NCBI GenBank assembly: GCA_905234455.1
Contig: CAJOIH010000017.1
Coordinates: 1-64,000, forward strand
Length of the DNA stretch: 64,000 nucleotides
Direction: 5' to 3'
Source: an uncultured Bacteroidales bacterium
GTDB taxonomy: Bacteria > Bacteroidota > Bacteroidia > Bacteroidales > F082
Part shown: positions 14,899 to 22,741 of the stretch, in pieces
How positions within the stretch are numbered: the first letter of the stretch is position 1
How the letters are laid out: each line of letters opens with the position of its first letter
Notes under the pieces: generated by a model
Told to the model about the DNA's origin: nothing
What the model saw: only the letters and a program-made list of their open reading frames with translations
Database searches by the model: none
Program-made: the position numbers and the translations under genes

Positions 14899-16796
14899 CT
14901 TCTTGAAATCATTACGAGGCTCACTTCCACGTCGTCGTTCTCGGAAATCAGCTCGATCCAGTTGTTATTTTCGCTGAACCATTTGTATTGTCCGCCAATG
15001 CGGAAGATGTAGGTTTTGACATCCTCGCTCTCACTGATGGCGAGCACGAAGCCGCCGTTTTTGCCTCCGTCGCCACCGAAGGAGACGATCATCGGGAAGC
15101 TCTTGCCAGGGGTGAGGTTGCGGGCTTTCAGGATGACGTAGTTGGAACGTCGCGAGGCCACGTCAACGGGGTTGAAGGTGAAGCGGCGTGGGGTGTTGGC
15201 AGCCATGGTGAAGGCCTCGGTGTTGAGTTCGTAGAGCTTGTTGTCTTCAATGATCTTGTTGATGCGCTCAATCATCTCGGTGGGGTAGGTCTCGCCGATG
15301 TTCAGCTCTTCAGCTTTGGTGTAGGCCTCGACGGCCTTGTCGAAGGCCTTGGAGGCAAACTGTTTGTCGCCATCCTTGATGAAGGCGTTGTATTGTGGGC
15401 GCAGCGACTCGATCCTTTCGCGTTCGAGTCGTGCGGCTTCTTCGTCAGCGGCAATTTGTGCGAGGATGCCGTCGATTTCGGAGATCTTGGCAGTGGCAAT
15501 GGCGTTGCCCTCGTCAAGGGTGAACACTTCTTGGTACTTCTGTTTGGCTTCCGCATATTTCTCACCCGTGAAGAGTCCTTGGGCAGTCTCAAGGAGGCCT
15601 TGGATTCTAGCTTGGCGCTCTGCTTCAGCGGCGGCGGCAGCTTCGGCAGCCAAGCGGGCGGCCTCGGCTTCGGCAGCCAGACGTGCAGCTTCAGCTTCGG
15701 CGGCCAAGCGAGCAGCCTCGGCCTCGGCAGCCAGACGGGCAGCTTCTTCTTCAGCGGCTTTACGTGCCGCTTCCTCAGCAGCTAGACGTGCGGCTTCCGC
15801 CTCTGCGGCGATGCGTGCGGCTTCCGCCTCGGCTGCCAGACGAGCGGCTTCCTCTTCGGCGGCGATTCGTGCGGCTTCTTCGGCGTCCTGTTGGGCTATG
15901 AGCGGGTCGAGGCGGGAGAGCATGTCCGTGGCATAGGCGTCGCCGGCCACCACGCTCAAAGCGCCTTGGTATTGGAGTTTGGCTTCTTTGTAGGCTTTGT
16001 TTTCATAGAGTCGGTCGGCCTCGGCGATGATGGCGTTGTAGCGGTCGTTGACGTCTTTTGAGCCTTGCAGCTCTTGCAATTTTGCCAAAGCTTGGCTGTC
16101 GTTGGGGAAGATCTCAAGGGCTTGGTTCAGCTTCTGGATGGCGCTATCGAAGTTCTTGCGAAGGGCAAAGTTGTTGGCGTCAGTCATCAAGGCGTTGAAG
16201 CGCGATACCTTTTCGTTGTACACCGACTGGAGACGCTTGGCTTCGGCGATGCGTTCCTTGGGCAGGTTGTCGTTGGGGAAGATGGCCTTGGCGGTTTCGA
16301 ACTGCATGATGGCGGCATCGAAGTTCTCTTCCTCGAGCAGGGTGTTGCCCTGGGCAATGGCGGTGTCGTAGGCATCCTGTTTGTCCTTGCGTTCCTTGAG
16401 GATGCCGCGGATGGTCTCGGCTTGGCCGCCTACGTATTTGTCGTTAGGGAAGATGGCTAAGGCTTGTTCGTACTCGGCTAGCGCTTCTTCGTATTTGTTT
16501 TGGGCATTGAGGGCGTCGCCGGCGTCAAGGTGGGCATAGAAGACCTCCTGACGCTCGCTGTCCTGCTGGATCTTCACCAAGGTCTGGTCGAGTTTTTTCT
16601 TGGCCTCAGCATCGTTGGGACGCTGTTTAAGGGCCATCTCATAGTACGTCTTGGCACTGATGAAGTCATTGCTAGCGAACTTGGTATTGCCGCTCCTCAT
16701 CAAGGATTCGTATGATTCGTTTGTCTGGGCTTGAAGGCCGGTGCAGCACATCACTGCAACGCCTAATATTATCCCCAATAAAATGTTTTTCTTCAT
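14892..16796 (-). CDS. Exported TPR protein with long Ala/Glu/Arg repeat helix
   Basis: A 634-residue exported protein. The signal peptide covers about 1-23 (cleavage near LQAQ). TPR-like helical pairs, several with IFPND at the end, fill about 25-300. Residues about 304-392 form a TolA-like helix made of a repeated nine-residue unit, roughly AARLAAEAE. A second helical region follows (about 393-515), and the last ~105 residues look like a separate beta domain (FTFNPVDV to VSLVMISRSN). No enzyme motif is seen. It may span the periplasm as a scaffold; the role is not known. It sits between the LolD-like ATPase and the desulfidase genes. Confidence 0.8.
   Translation of the reverse strand: MKKNILLGIILGVAVMCCTGLQAQTNESYESLMRSGNTKFASNDFISAKTYYEMALKQRPNDAEAKKKLDQTLVKIQQDSERQEVFYAHLDAGDALNAQNKYEEALAEYEQALAIFPNDKYVGGQAETIRGILKERKDKQDAYDTAIAQGNTLLEEENFDAAIMQFETAKAIFPNDNLPKERIAEAKRLQSVYNEKVSRFNALMTDANNFALRKNFDSAIQKLNQALEIFPNDSQALAKLQELQGSKDVNDRYNAIIAEADRLYENKAYKEAKLQYQGALSVVAGDAYATDMLSRLDPLIAQQDAEEAARIAAEEEAARLAAEAEAARIAAEAEAARLAAEEAARKAAEEEAARLAAEAEAARLAAEAEAARLAAEAEAARLAAEAAAAAEAERQARIQGLLETAQGLFTGEKYAEAKQKYQEVFTLDEGNAIATAKISEIDGILAQIAADEEAARLERERIESLRPQYNAFIKDGDKQFASKAFDKAVEAYTKAEELNIGETYPTEMIERINKIIEDNKLYELNTEAFTMAANTPRRFTFNPVDVASRRSNYVILKARNLTPGKSFPMIVSFGGDGGKNGGFVLAISESEDVKTYIFRIGGQYKWFSENNNWIELISENDDVEVSLVMISRSN
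15620..15885 (-). repeat. 27-bp in-gene tandem repeat coding for an Ala-rich helix
   Basis: About nine imperfect copies of a 27-bp unit encode AARLAAEAE and variants (one with K, some with I). The copies differ mostly at silent positions and Glu/Ala swaps, so the repeat is not freshly amplified. It creates a long open frame on the opposite strand (15337-15936) that is an artefact of the composition. Confidence 0.85.
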
Positions 16797-16798
16797 AG

Positions 16799-16840
16799 AT
16801 ACTTCTAACTTCTAACTCCTAACTACTAACTGATAACTCC
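16799..16840. repeat. Period-7 degenerate intergenic repeat
   Basis: AACTTCT AACTCCT AACTACT AACTGAT AACTCCG fills the gap between the TPR gene and the LolD-like gene and forms the last codons of the latter. Confidence 0.65.
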
Positions 16841-17476
16841 GTCTTTTATTGTAATGGTCCTGTCCGACATCGCAGCCAGTTCCGGGTTGTGGGTCACGAT
16901 GACAAAAGTTTGGCCCAGCTCGTCGCGAAGCCGAAAGAATAATTGGTGCAATTCCTGTGCCGATTTCGAATCGAGGTTGCCTGAAGGCTCATCGGCGAGT
17001 ACCACGGCCGGCTTGTTGATGAGGGCGCGGGCCACGGCGATGCGTTGCTGTTCTCCGCCCGAGAGCTGCGAGGGCTTGTGGTCCTTGCGGTCGGTAAGGT
17101 TCAGGTATTCAAGCAGTTCCATGGCATGCTTGACGGCTACCTCCTTGGGCGTTCCTCCGATATAGGCGGGGATGCAGATGTTTTCCAAGGCGGTGAATTC
17201 GGGCAAGAGGTGATGGAATTGGAACACAAAGCCGATCTTCTTGTTGCGGAATTCGGCCAAGGCTTTGTCATTGAGTTTGTTGACTTCGGTGTCTTCGATG
17301 AGCAACGTGCCTCGGTCGGCGCGATCCAAGGTGCCGATGATGTGCAACAGCGTCGACTTGCCAGCCCCGGAGGCGCCTACGATGCTCACGATCTCCTTGG
17401 GGGTGATGTGAAGGTCGATGCCTTTGAGGACCTCTAGGCTGCCGAACGATTTATGTATGTCGGTCGTCTGTATCAT
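16826..17476 (-). CDS. ABC transporter ATP-binding protein, LolD/MacB-like
   Basis: A 216-residue ATPase of the LolD/MacB subgroup. It has Walker [10 protein letters not shown], the Q-loop after FQFHHLLPE, the signature [15 protein letters not shown], Walker [10 protein letters not shown] and the switch His in VTHNPE. LolD powers extraction of lipoproteins from the inner membrane with LolC/E, but no such permease is next to it, so the partner is elsewhere. ATG 17476 overlaps the pnuC stop (ATGA), which decides the start over an upstream in-frame one. The final codons run into a period-7 repeat. Confidence 0.87.
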   Translation of the reverse strand: MIQTTDIHKSFGSLEVLKGIDLHITPKEIVSIVGASGAGKSTLLHIIGTLDRADRGTLLIEDTEVNKLNDKALAEFRNKKIGFVFQFHHLLPEFTALENICIPAYIGGTPKEVAVKHAMELLEYLNLTDRKDHKPSQLSGGEQQRIAVARALINKPAVVLADEPSGNLDSKSAQELHQLFFRLRDELGQTFVIVTHNPELAAMSDRTITIKDGVIS

Positions 17477-18222
17477 GCTTTTCTGTCGTTGGCGATGGCC
17501 TCTTTTTCCCAGCGGATGCACATGATGATCGAGTTGACGAAATACACCATGTACATCAAGGCGAGGGCGAGGGTGACCTCACGTGAGGTAAGGAAGAGAT
17601 AGATGCTGGCGATGTTGATGACAATCCACAGCCACCATTGCTCGGAATACATGCGCACCATCATGATCATGGCGATGATCTGGGACGAGGTGATGAAGGC
17701 ATCGATGAAAGGATGGGTGTCGCCGACCTGCCGCATGATGAAGCCTAATGCCACAGTGGCGCCAGCGATGATACCCAAATAAACCAACCTTTTGGTGCTC
17801 TTCATGTGGATCTTCTTGACCTCGTGAGTCTCGCTGTTCATGTTCTTCGACCAGGCATGGAAACCTACGAACTGCATGACGAGGTTGTAGATGCTGACCA
17901 GCATGATGCCGTAGTTTTTCACCGTGAGGTTGATGTATATCATCAAGCAGGCGCTGATGACGCCGAAGAAATAGTTGGAAAGCTTGCCTTTACCGCCGAG
18001 CACCACGTTGATGACGCCGATGATGGCCGCCACGATGGAGCACACCACGCAGGCCTTGACGGCGCCAGCCGACAGGGTGGGATGCGACAGGCCAAAAGCC
18101 TCGGTGTTGGAAGTGAGCAGGGTGACAGTGGTGATGACGGCGCAAACGGTCACCAGCCAGATGATGTCGAAAGGCTTCCAGCCGGAGAGCTCCTCTTTGA
18201 CAAGCGTTCTGAAATTTTGCAT
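17473..18222 (-). CDS. pnuC: Nicotinamide mononucleotide / riboside transporter PnuC
   Basis: A 249-residue inner-membrane protein with about seven or eight helices and PnuC family features: a conserved [21 protein letters not shown] region, FMRQVGD, and [20 protein letters not shown] in the last third. It imports nicotinamide riboside or related precursors for NAD synthesis. It is the first gene of a minus-strand run with the LolD-like ATPase (4-bp overlap), the TPR protein and the desulfidase. No NAD-specific riboswitch is evident in the short leader. Confidence 0.87.
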   Translation of the reverse strand: MQNFRTLVKEELSGWKPFDIIWLVTVCAVITTVTLLTSNTEAFGLSHPTLSAGAVKACVVCSIVAAIIGVINVVLGGKGKLSNYFFGVISACLMIYINLTVKNYGIMLVSIYNLVMQFVGFHAWSKNMNSETHEVKKIHMKSTKRLVYLGIIAGATVALGFIMRQVGDTHPFIDAFITSSQIIAMIMMVRMYSEQWWLWIVINIASIYLFLTSREVTLALALMYMVYFVNSIIMCIRWEKEAIANDRKA

Positions 18223-18244
18223 TTTTCCTTTTGTTTTCGGACTG

Positions 18245-18272
18245 CAAAAGTAGGAAAAATTCCGTATCTTTG
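18245..18272. promoter_or_regulatory. Divergent promoters of pnuC (minus) and the Omp28-like gene (plus)
   Basis: TACTTTTG on the minus strand (18245-18252) and TATCTTTG on the plus strand (18265-18272) are two -7 boxes only 12 bp apart and pointing away from each other. Each must place its -33 region over the other's -7 box, so the two polymerases probably exclude each other. Leaders would be about 15-20 nt. Confidence 0.6.
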
Positions 18273-18294
18273 CAGCATTCTAATTTAATATGTC

Positions 18295-19923
18295 ATGAAG
18301 AAAACCATACTTGTTATCGCCGTCCTTCTGGGATGGGTGTCCAATGGCTTTTCCCAGGCCAAGGAAAATGTGGCGCGTGAATGCGTTTTGTTTGAGCTCT
18401 TCACCGGTGTGAGATGCCCCTATTGTCCTGCGGCAGCCAATGCCGTTGCCCAGATGCTTGACGAAGGTCTGGCCATCGCCCCGGTGGGATACCACACCTC
18501 GGCTTTCTCGACGGAGTTATACTATACTACCGAGACCAATGCCCGAGCCAGTTATTATGGTATCAACAGCTATCCGACGCTGAAGGCCGATGGCAGGCTC
18601 TCCCTTAGCGGAGGTGGCAGCGCCAGCCAAACCAACTATGGTTCCTATCTGAATTTCTATAACCAACGCATCAGCCAGACCAGTCCCTTTACCATCGACC
18701 TGTCCTGTACTGCTGACGCTTCGGGTCAATGGACAGTGCATTGCACGGTGAATCAAGTGGGTGAATGCTCGTCGTCGAACCTTAGGGTGATGATTGCCCT
18801 GACCCAATGCAACATCGACGTGGCATGGCAGGGCATGCAGGGACTGCACCATGTGTGTCGCGACCTGATTCCCAACCAGAACGGCACCACCTTCACGGGC
18901 CCTTCGATGACCATCGACCAGGTGTTTGAGATGCATTGGCCCAAGAACGACTGCTACCTCACCGCTTGGGTGCAGGACAACAGCAATCCCAGGGAGGTCT
19001 ATCAGGCCGTCCGCCTTTCGTTGGCCATGGACCTCGATTATGACCTGGTGCTGAGCGACGTGAGAACAGCCTCGGAAACCAACTGCTCTGGCATTGTGCA
19101 TCCCACGCTGATGGTGAAGAACATGGGCCACGAAACGGTGACCAGTTTCGAGATTGTCGCCTTTGTGGACAATACCGAGATCCACCGCGAGACCTGGTCG
19201 GGGACACTGCCCGTGGGCGAACAGGTGGAATGTCCTACAGAGGAACTCGACATGAACGGAGGTGAGCAACTGGTGCTGAAAGTGCTCAATCCAAACGGAC
19301 ACGAGGATGGCTTTGAGGGAGACAATAGCAACACCTTGTCGTTTGCCGAACCATTGGCCATGGACGGCTATGTGAAGATGCAGCTCAAGACGGACAACAA
19401 TCCGGAGGAGACCTCCGTCGTGGTCAAAAACATGGTCACAGGCGAGGTGGTGCAGTCCTTCACTTTCGACCAACCCAAACATGTATACACTGAAGAGTTC
19501 ATATTGCCTAGCGCCGGCTGTTATAGGATCAGCGTCTTGGATGCCGCTGGCGATGGACTGGGTAGCGGAGCGCTGTTCAAATTCCAGGATGCCGAAGGGC
19601 AGACCTTGCTTACCGGCACCTCGTCGACACATTTCGGTTATGAACTGGCGGTAGAGGTGGAGTGCGATGGTACGGCCGACGTCGCCGATCATACCCAAGC
19701 CCTTGTCGAAGTCATGCCGAATCCTTCTGATGGAAACTTCTACGTGAATTTGGGCCAAGGCACCTGGCAGGTGGCAGTGTTCGACCTCACGGGCCGTGTG
19801 GTCTATCGTGAGAGCCAGTTCACCGAAGGCAGGATCTCCTTGGAAGGCTGCAAGAGCGGCGTGTATTTCCTGAAGGCGACTGACGGCACCCAAGAAGTGA
19901 TGCGTAAACTGATGGTGTACTGA
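18295..19923 (+). CDS. Omp28-related thioredoxin-fold protein with T9SS sorting domain
   Basis: A 542-residue secreted protein. A signal peptide covers about 1-22 (SNGFSQ). The N-terminal domain matches the Omp28 family: LFELFTGVRCPYCPAAANAV is a thioredoxin-like CxxC site, followed by a YHTSAF block and a cis-Pro-like SYPTLKADG. The middle shows Ig-like beta repeats. The last ~75 residues (VEVMPNPSDGN, VFDLTGRVVY, GVYFLKA) are a type A T9SS sorting domain. It may be an outer-surface disulfide or adhesion protein; the redox activity is inferred from the CPYC motif only. Confidence 0.87.
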   Translation: MKKTILVIAVLLGWVSNGFSQAKENVARECVLFELFTGVRCPYCPAAANAVAQMLDEGLAIAPVGYHTSAFSTELYYTTETNARASYYGINSYPTLKADGRLSLSGGGSASQTNYGSYLNFYNQRISQTSPFTIDLSCTADASGQWTVHCTVNQVGECSSSNLRVMIALTQCNIDVAWQGMQGLHHVCRDLIPNQNGTTFTGPSMTIDQVFEMHWPKNDCYLTAWVQDNSNPREVYQAVRLSLAMDLDYDLVLSDVRTASETNCSGIVHPTLMVKNMGHETVTSFEIVAFVDNTEIHRETWSGTLPVGEQVECPTEELDMNGGEQLVLKVLNPNGHEDGFEGDNSNTLSFAEPLAMDGYVKMQLKTDNNPEETSVVVKNMVTGEVVQSFTFDQPKHVYTEEFILPSAGCYRISVLDAAGDGLGSGALFKFQDAEGQTLLTGTSSTHFGYELAVEVECDGTADVADHTQALVEVMPNPSDGNFYVNLGQGTWQVAVFDLTGRVVYRESQFTEGRISLEGCKSGVYFLKATDGTQEVMRKLMVY

Positions 19924-19928
19924 GGACC

Positions 19929-20597
19929 ATGAGAAACACCAAGATCCAGCAGAAGTACGATGCTTTTGTGGACTACTTCGAGGAGCATATGCCCTTGGCC
20001 GGCTCCGAGCTAGTGTTCCGCAACCCATACGAATTGCTTGTGTCGGTCATTCTCTCTGCGCAGTGTACCGACAAAAGGGTCAACATGACCACGCCGGCGC
20101 TGTTTGAGCGTTTTCCCGACCCCGAGTCGATGGCGGCGTCCTCTGCCGAAGAGATCTATACCTATATCAAGTCGATTTCCTATCCGAACAACAAGTCGAA
20201 AAACCTGCTGGGCATGGCCCAGGTCCTGGTGAACGAGTTCGGTGGCGTGGTGCCCGGCAATCTGGATGACCTGCAACGGCTGCCTGGGGTGGGCCGCAAG
20301 ACCGCCAACGTGATGATGGCCGTGGCTTTCGACCAGCCCGCCATGCCTGTCGACACCCATGTGTTTCGCGTGGCCAACCGCATTGGCCTGACCAAGAACT
20401 CGAAGAATGTCAAGGAAACCGAAATGACCCTGGTGAAACACTTCCCGAAAGCAGTGCTGTCGAAAGCGCACCATTGGCTCATCCTTCACGGCAGGTATGT
20501 ATGCCACGCCCGCAAGCCCCAATGCGACAAGTGTGGAATTTTTAATATTTGTGATTATTATAAGAAAAAAATATTATCTTTGCAATTGGATAAATAG
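19929..20597 (+). CDS. nth: Endonuclease III
   Basis: A 222-residue base-excision repair enzyme that removes oxidised pyrimidines and nicks the AP site by its lyase activity. The HhH-GPD core shows LPGVGRKTANVMM (catalytic Lys in the hairpin region) and PVDTHVFRVANRIGL (catalytic Asp). The C-terminal [4Fe-4S] loop has C-x6-C-x2-C-x5-C (CHARKPQCDKCGIFNIC). The length is normal. It is 5 bp after the Omp28-like gene, and its last codons contain the recA promoter. Confidence 0.95.
   Translation: MRNTKIQQKYDAFVDYFEEHMPLAGSELVFRNPYELLVSVILSAQCTDKRVNMTTPALFERFPDPESMAASSAEEIYTYIKSISYPNNKSKNLLGMAQVLVNEFGGVVPGNLDDLQRLPGVGRKTANVMMAVAFDQPAMPVDTHVFRVANRIGLTKNSKNVKETEMTLVKHFPKAVLSKAHHWLILHGRYVCHARKPQCDKCGIFNICDYYKKKILSLQLDK
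20575..20582 (+). promoter_or_regulatory. -7 box of recA inside the 3' end of nth
   Basis: TATCTTTG matches the Bacteroidota -7 consensus exactly and lies within the last codons of nth, 50 bp before the recA ATG. TTTG at 20548-20551 could be the -33 element, with a long spacer of 23 bp. No inverted repeat like a LexA box is apparent beside it. Confidence 0.6.
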
Positions 20598-20631
20598 CGT
20601 GTAAATTATTAATAATTTAAAATAAACAGTT

Positions 20632-21660
20632 ATGACAACAGAAAAATCACAAGAAGATGCCCAGAAGATCAAGCAGGAGAAGCTGAAGGCTTTGGAGGCC
20701 ACCCTGGGTAACATCGAGAAGAACTTCGGCAAGGGCAGCATCATGCGCCTAGGTGCCGAGGCTGAAAAAATGGAATCCATCTCCACGGGGTCGCTGGGAT
20801 TGGACTATGCCCTTGGCGTAGGCGGACTGCCGAAGGGCAGGATCATTGAGATCTATGGTCCCGAGAGTTCCGGTAAGACCACACTGGCCTTGCATGTCGT
20901 GGCCGAGGCCCAAAAGAAAGGCGGCATCGCCGCTTTCATCGATGCCGAACATGCTTTCGACCGTTTCTATGCGGCCAAGTTAGGCGTGGATGTGGAGAAC
21001 CTGCTGATCTCGCAGCCCGACTATGGCGAGCAGGCCTTGGAAATCGCCGAGAACCTGATCCGTTCGGGTGCCATCGATGTCATTGTGGTGGACTCCGTGG
21101 CTGCCTTGACGCCCAAGAGCGAGCTGGAGGGCGAGATGGGCGACAGCAAGATGGGCTTGCAGGCCCGACTGATGTCGCAGGCCATGCGCAAACTCACTGC
21201 CACCATCAACAAGACCGGATGCATCTGCATCTTCATCAACCAGTTGCGTGAGAAACTCGGCGTGCTGTTCGGCAACCCCGAGACGACCACCGGCGGCAAC
21301 GCGCTGAAGTTCTATAGCTCGGTGCGCCTCGATATCCGCAAGGTCAGCCAGATCAAAGACGGCGAAAACGTCACCGGCAGCCGCGTGAAAGTGAAAGTGG
21401 TGAAAAACAAGGTAGCTCCTCCGTTCCGCAAGGCGGAGTTCGACATCCTTTACGGAGAAGGTATCTCGCGTTCAGGCGAGATCGTCGACCTGGGTGTGGA
21501 GACCGGCATCATCAAGAAGAGCGGCTCGTGGTTCAGCTATGGCGACTCCAAGCTGGCCCAAGGTCGCGATGCCGTGAAACGCCTCATCGATGACAACCCC
21601 GAACTGGCCGACGAGTTGTCGGAGAAGATTCTGGAAGCATTGGACAAGACTGAAGACTGA
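20632..21660 (+). CDS. recA: Recombinase RecA
   Basis: A 342-residue RecA with all key motifs: Walker [10 protein letters not shown], the catalytic Glu in FIDAEHAFD, Walker [11 protein letters not shown], the loop L1 region [19 protein letters not shown], loop L2 [26 protein letters not shown] and the C-terminal DNA-gateway region. It forms filaments on single-stranded DNA for homologous recombination and SOS co-protease activity. The gene follows nth and precedes the TPR lipoprotein gene by 2 bp. Confidence 0.98.
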   Translation: MTTEKSQEDAQKIKQEKLKALEATLGNIEKNFGKGSIMRLGAEAEKMESISTGSLGLDYALGVGGLPKGRIIEIYGPESSGKTTLALHVVAEAQKKGGIAAFIDAEHAFDRFYAAKLGVDVENLLISQPDYGEQALEIAENLIRSGAIDVIVVDSVAALTPKSELEGEMGDSKMGLQARLMSQAMRKLTATINKTGCICIFINQLREKLGVLFGNPETTTGGNALKFYSSVRLDIRKVSQIKDGENVTGSRVKVKVVKNKVAPPFRKAEFDILYGEGISRSGEIVDLGVETGIIKKSGSWFSYGDSKLAQGRDAVKRLIDDNPELADELSEKILEALDKTED

Positions 21661-21662
21661 GC

Positions 21663-22700
21663 ATGAAGACACGTAATGCGATCGTGTGGCTCCTCGGCTT
21701 GGCCATGTTCCTGGTCGCCTGCCACAACAACACCCCAACGGTTCTTCCGGGTAACAATGAACAGGAGGAGGGAGTGGATTCCGCAAAGGATCCACTCGCC
21801 CTCTTGAGCGACTCCATCGCCCAGGACGAAAACAACGTCCAGCTTTATCTGCATCGGGCACAACTCTATCTGGAGCGGGAACAGATCGGATTGGCCATGA
21901 TGGATGTCAACCAGGCCATTCAGATTGACCCGAAGAATGTGGATGCGCTGCTCATCCTCTCGGACCTGTATTATCTGCTGGGCGACGAGAACAATATCAC
22001 CGCCACCCTCAACAAGGCCTTGGAGGTTGCCCCGTCTGACACCCGTGCGATGGTCAAGCTGGCGGAACTCAACCTGCTCAAACAGAACTATAACCTGGCT
22101 TTTGGGTATATCGACAATGCCTTGAAGGTCAACACCTACAACCCGAAGGCGTACTTTGTGAGGGGGATGGCCTATATGGCTCGGCAGGACACGGCATCGG
22201 CGATGAAGAACTTCATGATTGCCCGTGAACAGGATGCCACGTTTTACGACCCACAGCGTGAGATCTGCGCCATCTATTGGGCGCAACACAATCCGCTGAC
22301 CGAGGGGTTCATGCGTTCGATGATGGTCAACTTCCCCGACCAGCCCATGGTGCGCTATGACTTGGCGCTGTTCCTACAGGACAACGGCAATCCAGAGGAG
22401 GCCTTGGCGCATTACGACACCTTGCTGATGCTGCAACCCGGCAACAGCCGCCTGCTGTTTAATAAAGGCTATGTCTATTTCGTGTATCTTGGCGACAACG
22501 AGCAGGCACTGAATTACTTCAACCAGTCGCTCCAAAGCGACCCAGGCTACATCGACGCCCTTTACAATAAGGGCCACGTCTACGAACAGATGGGTGACTT
22601 CGTCCAAGCCAAGTCCATCTACGCTCAGGTTTTGAAAGATTATCCCAACTACCAGCTAGCGATCGACGCCATGAACCGCGTCACCAACCAAGCCGAGTGA
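21663..22700 (+). CDS. TPR-repeat lipoprotein
   Basis: A 345-residue lipoprotein with a lipobox (FLVAC, Cys about 20). After a short acidic linker it holds about eight TPR-like pairs, e.g. AQLYLEREQIGLAMMDVNQA, with a conserved IDPKNVDALL block and the last unit ending YPNYQLAIDAMNRV. It should be a periplasm-facing protein-protein scaffold. No partner is obvious. It follows recA by 2 bp and ends at a strong two-way terminator shared with the phosphoglucomutase gene. Confidence 0.85.
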   Translation: MKTRNAIVWLLGLAMFLVACHNNTPTVLPGNNEQEEGVDSAKDPLALLSDSIAQDENNVQLYLHRAQLYLEREQIGLAMMDVNQAIQIDPKNVDALLILSDLYYLLGDENNITATLNKALEVAPSDTRAMVKLAELNLLKQNYNLAFGYIDNALKVNTYNPKAYFVRGMAYMARQDTASAMKNFMIAREQDATFYDPQREICAIYWAQHNPLTEGFMRSMMVNFPDQPMVRYDLALFLQDNGNPEEALAHYDTLLMLQPGNSRLLFNKGYVYFVYLGDNEQALNYFNQSLQSDPGYIDALYNKGHVYEQMGDFVQAKSIYAQVLKDYPNYQLAIDAMNRVTNQAE

Positions 22701-22702
22701 AG

Positions 22703-22737
22703 AGAAAACGGAGAACTAAATTAGTTCTCCGTTTTCT
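22703..22737. terminator. Bidirectional intrinsic terminator
   Basis: A perfect inverted repeat: AGAAAACGGAGAACTAA (22703-22719) against TTAGTTCTCCGTTTTCT (22721-22737), with A-rich and T-rich flanks on both sides. It lies between the convergent TPR lipoprotein and phosphoglucomutase genes and should stop transcription from both. Confidence 0.88.
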
Positions 22738-22741
22738 GTTT

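Noticed and set aside
15620-15885. Possible CRISPR array or satellite
   Set aside because: The 27-bp units are contiguous without spacers, are in frame with a coding gene and vary mostly at silent positions; it is a coding repeat.
15337-15936. Long Ala/Ser-rich frame (about 199 codons) on the plus strand
   Set aside because: It is the antisense image of the Ala/Glu/Arg repeat in the TPR gene; repetitive GC-rich codons keep the opposite strand open.
17973-18290. Riboswitch upstream of pnuC
   Set aside because: The leader between the predicted start (about 18240) and ATG 18222 is under 25 nt, too short for a known riboswitch.
18517-20028. Minus-strand frame of about 503 codons opposite the Omp28-like gene
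   Set aside because: The plus-strand gene has signal peptide, CxxC and sorting domain; the antisense frame shows no domain.
20540-20631. LexA-type SOS box in front of recA
   Set aside because: No clear palindrome of any known LexA type is visible around the -7 box; regulation of recA cannot be read from here.
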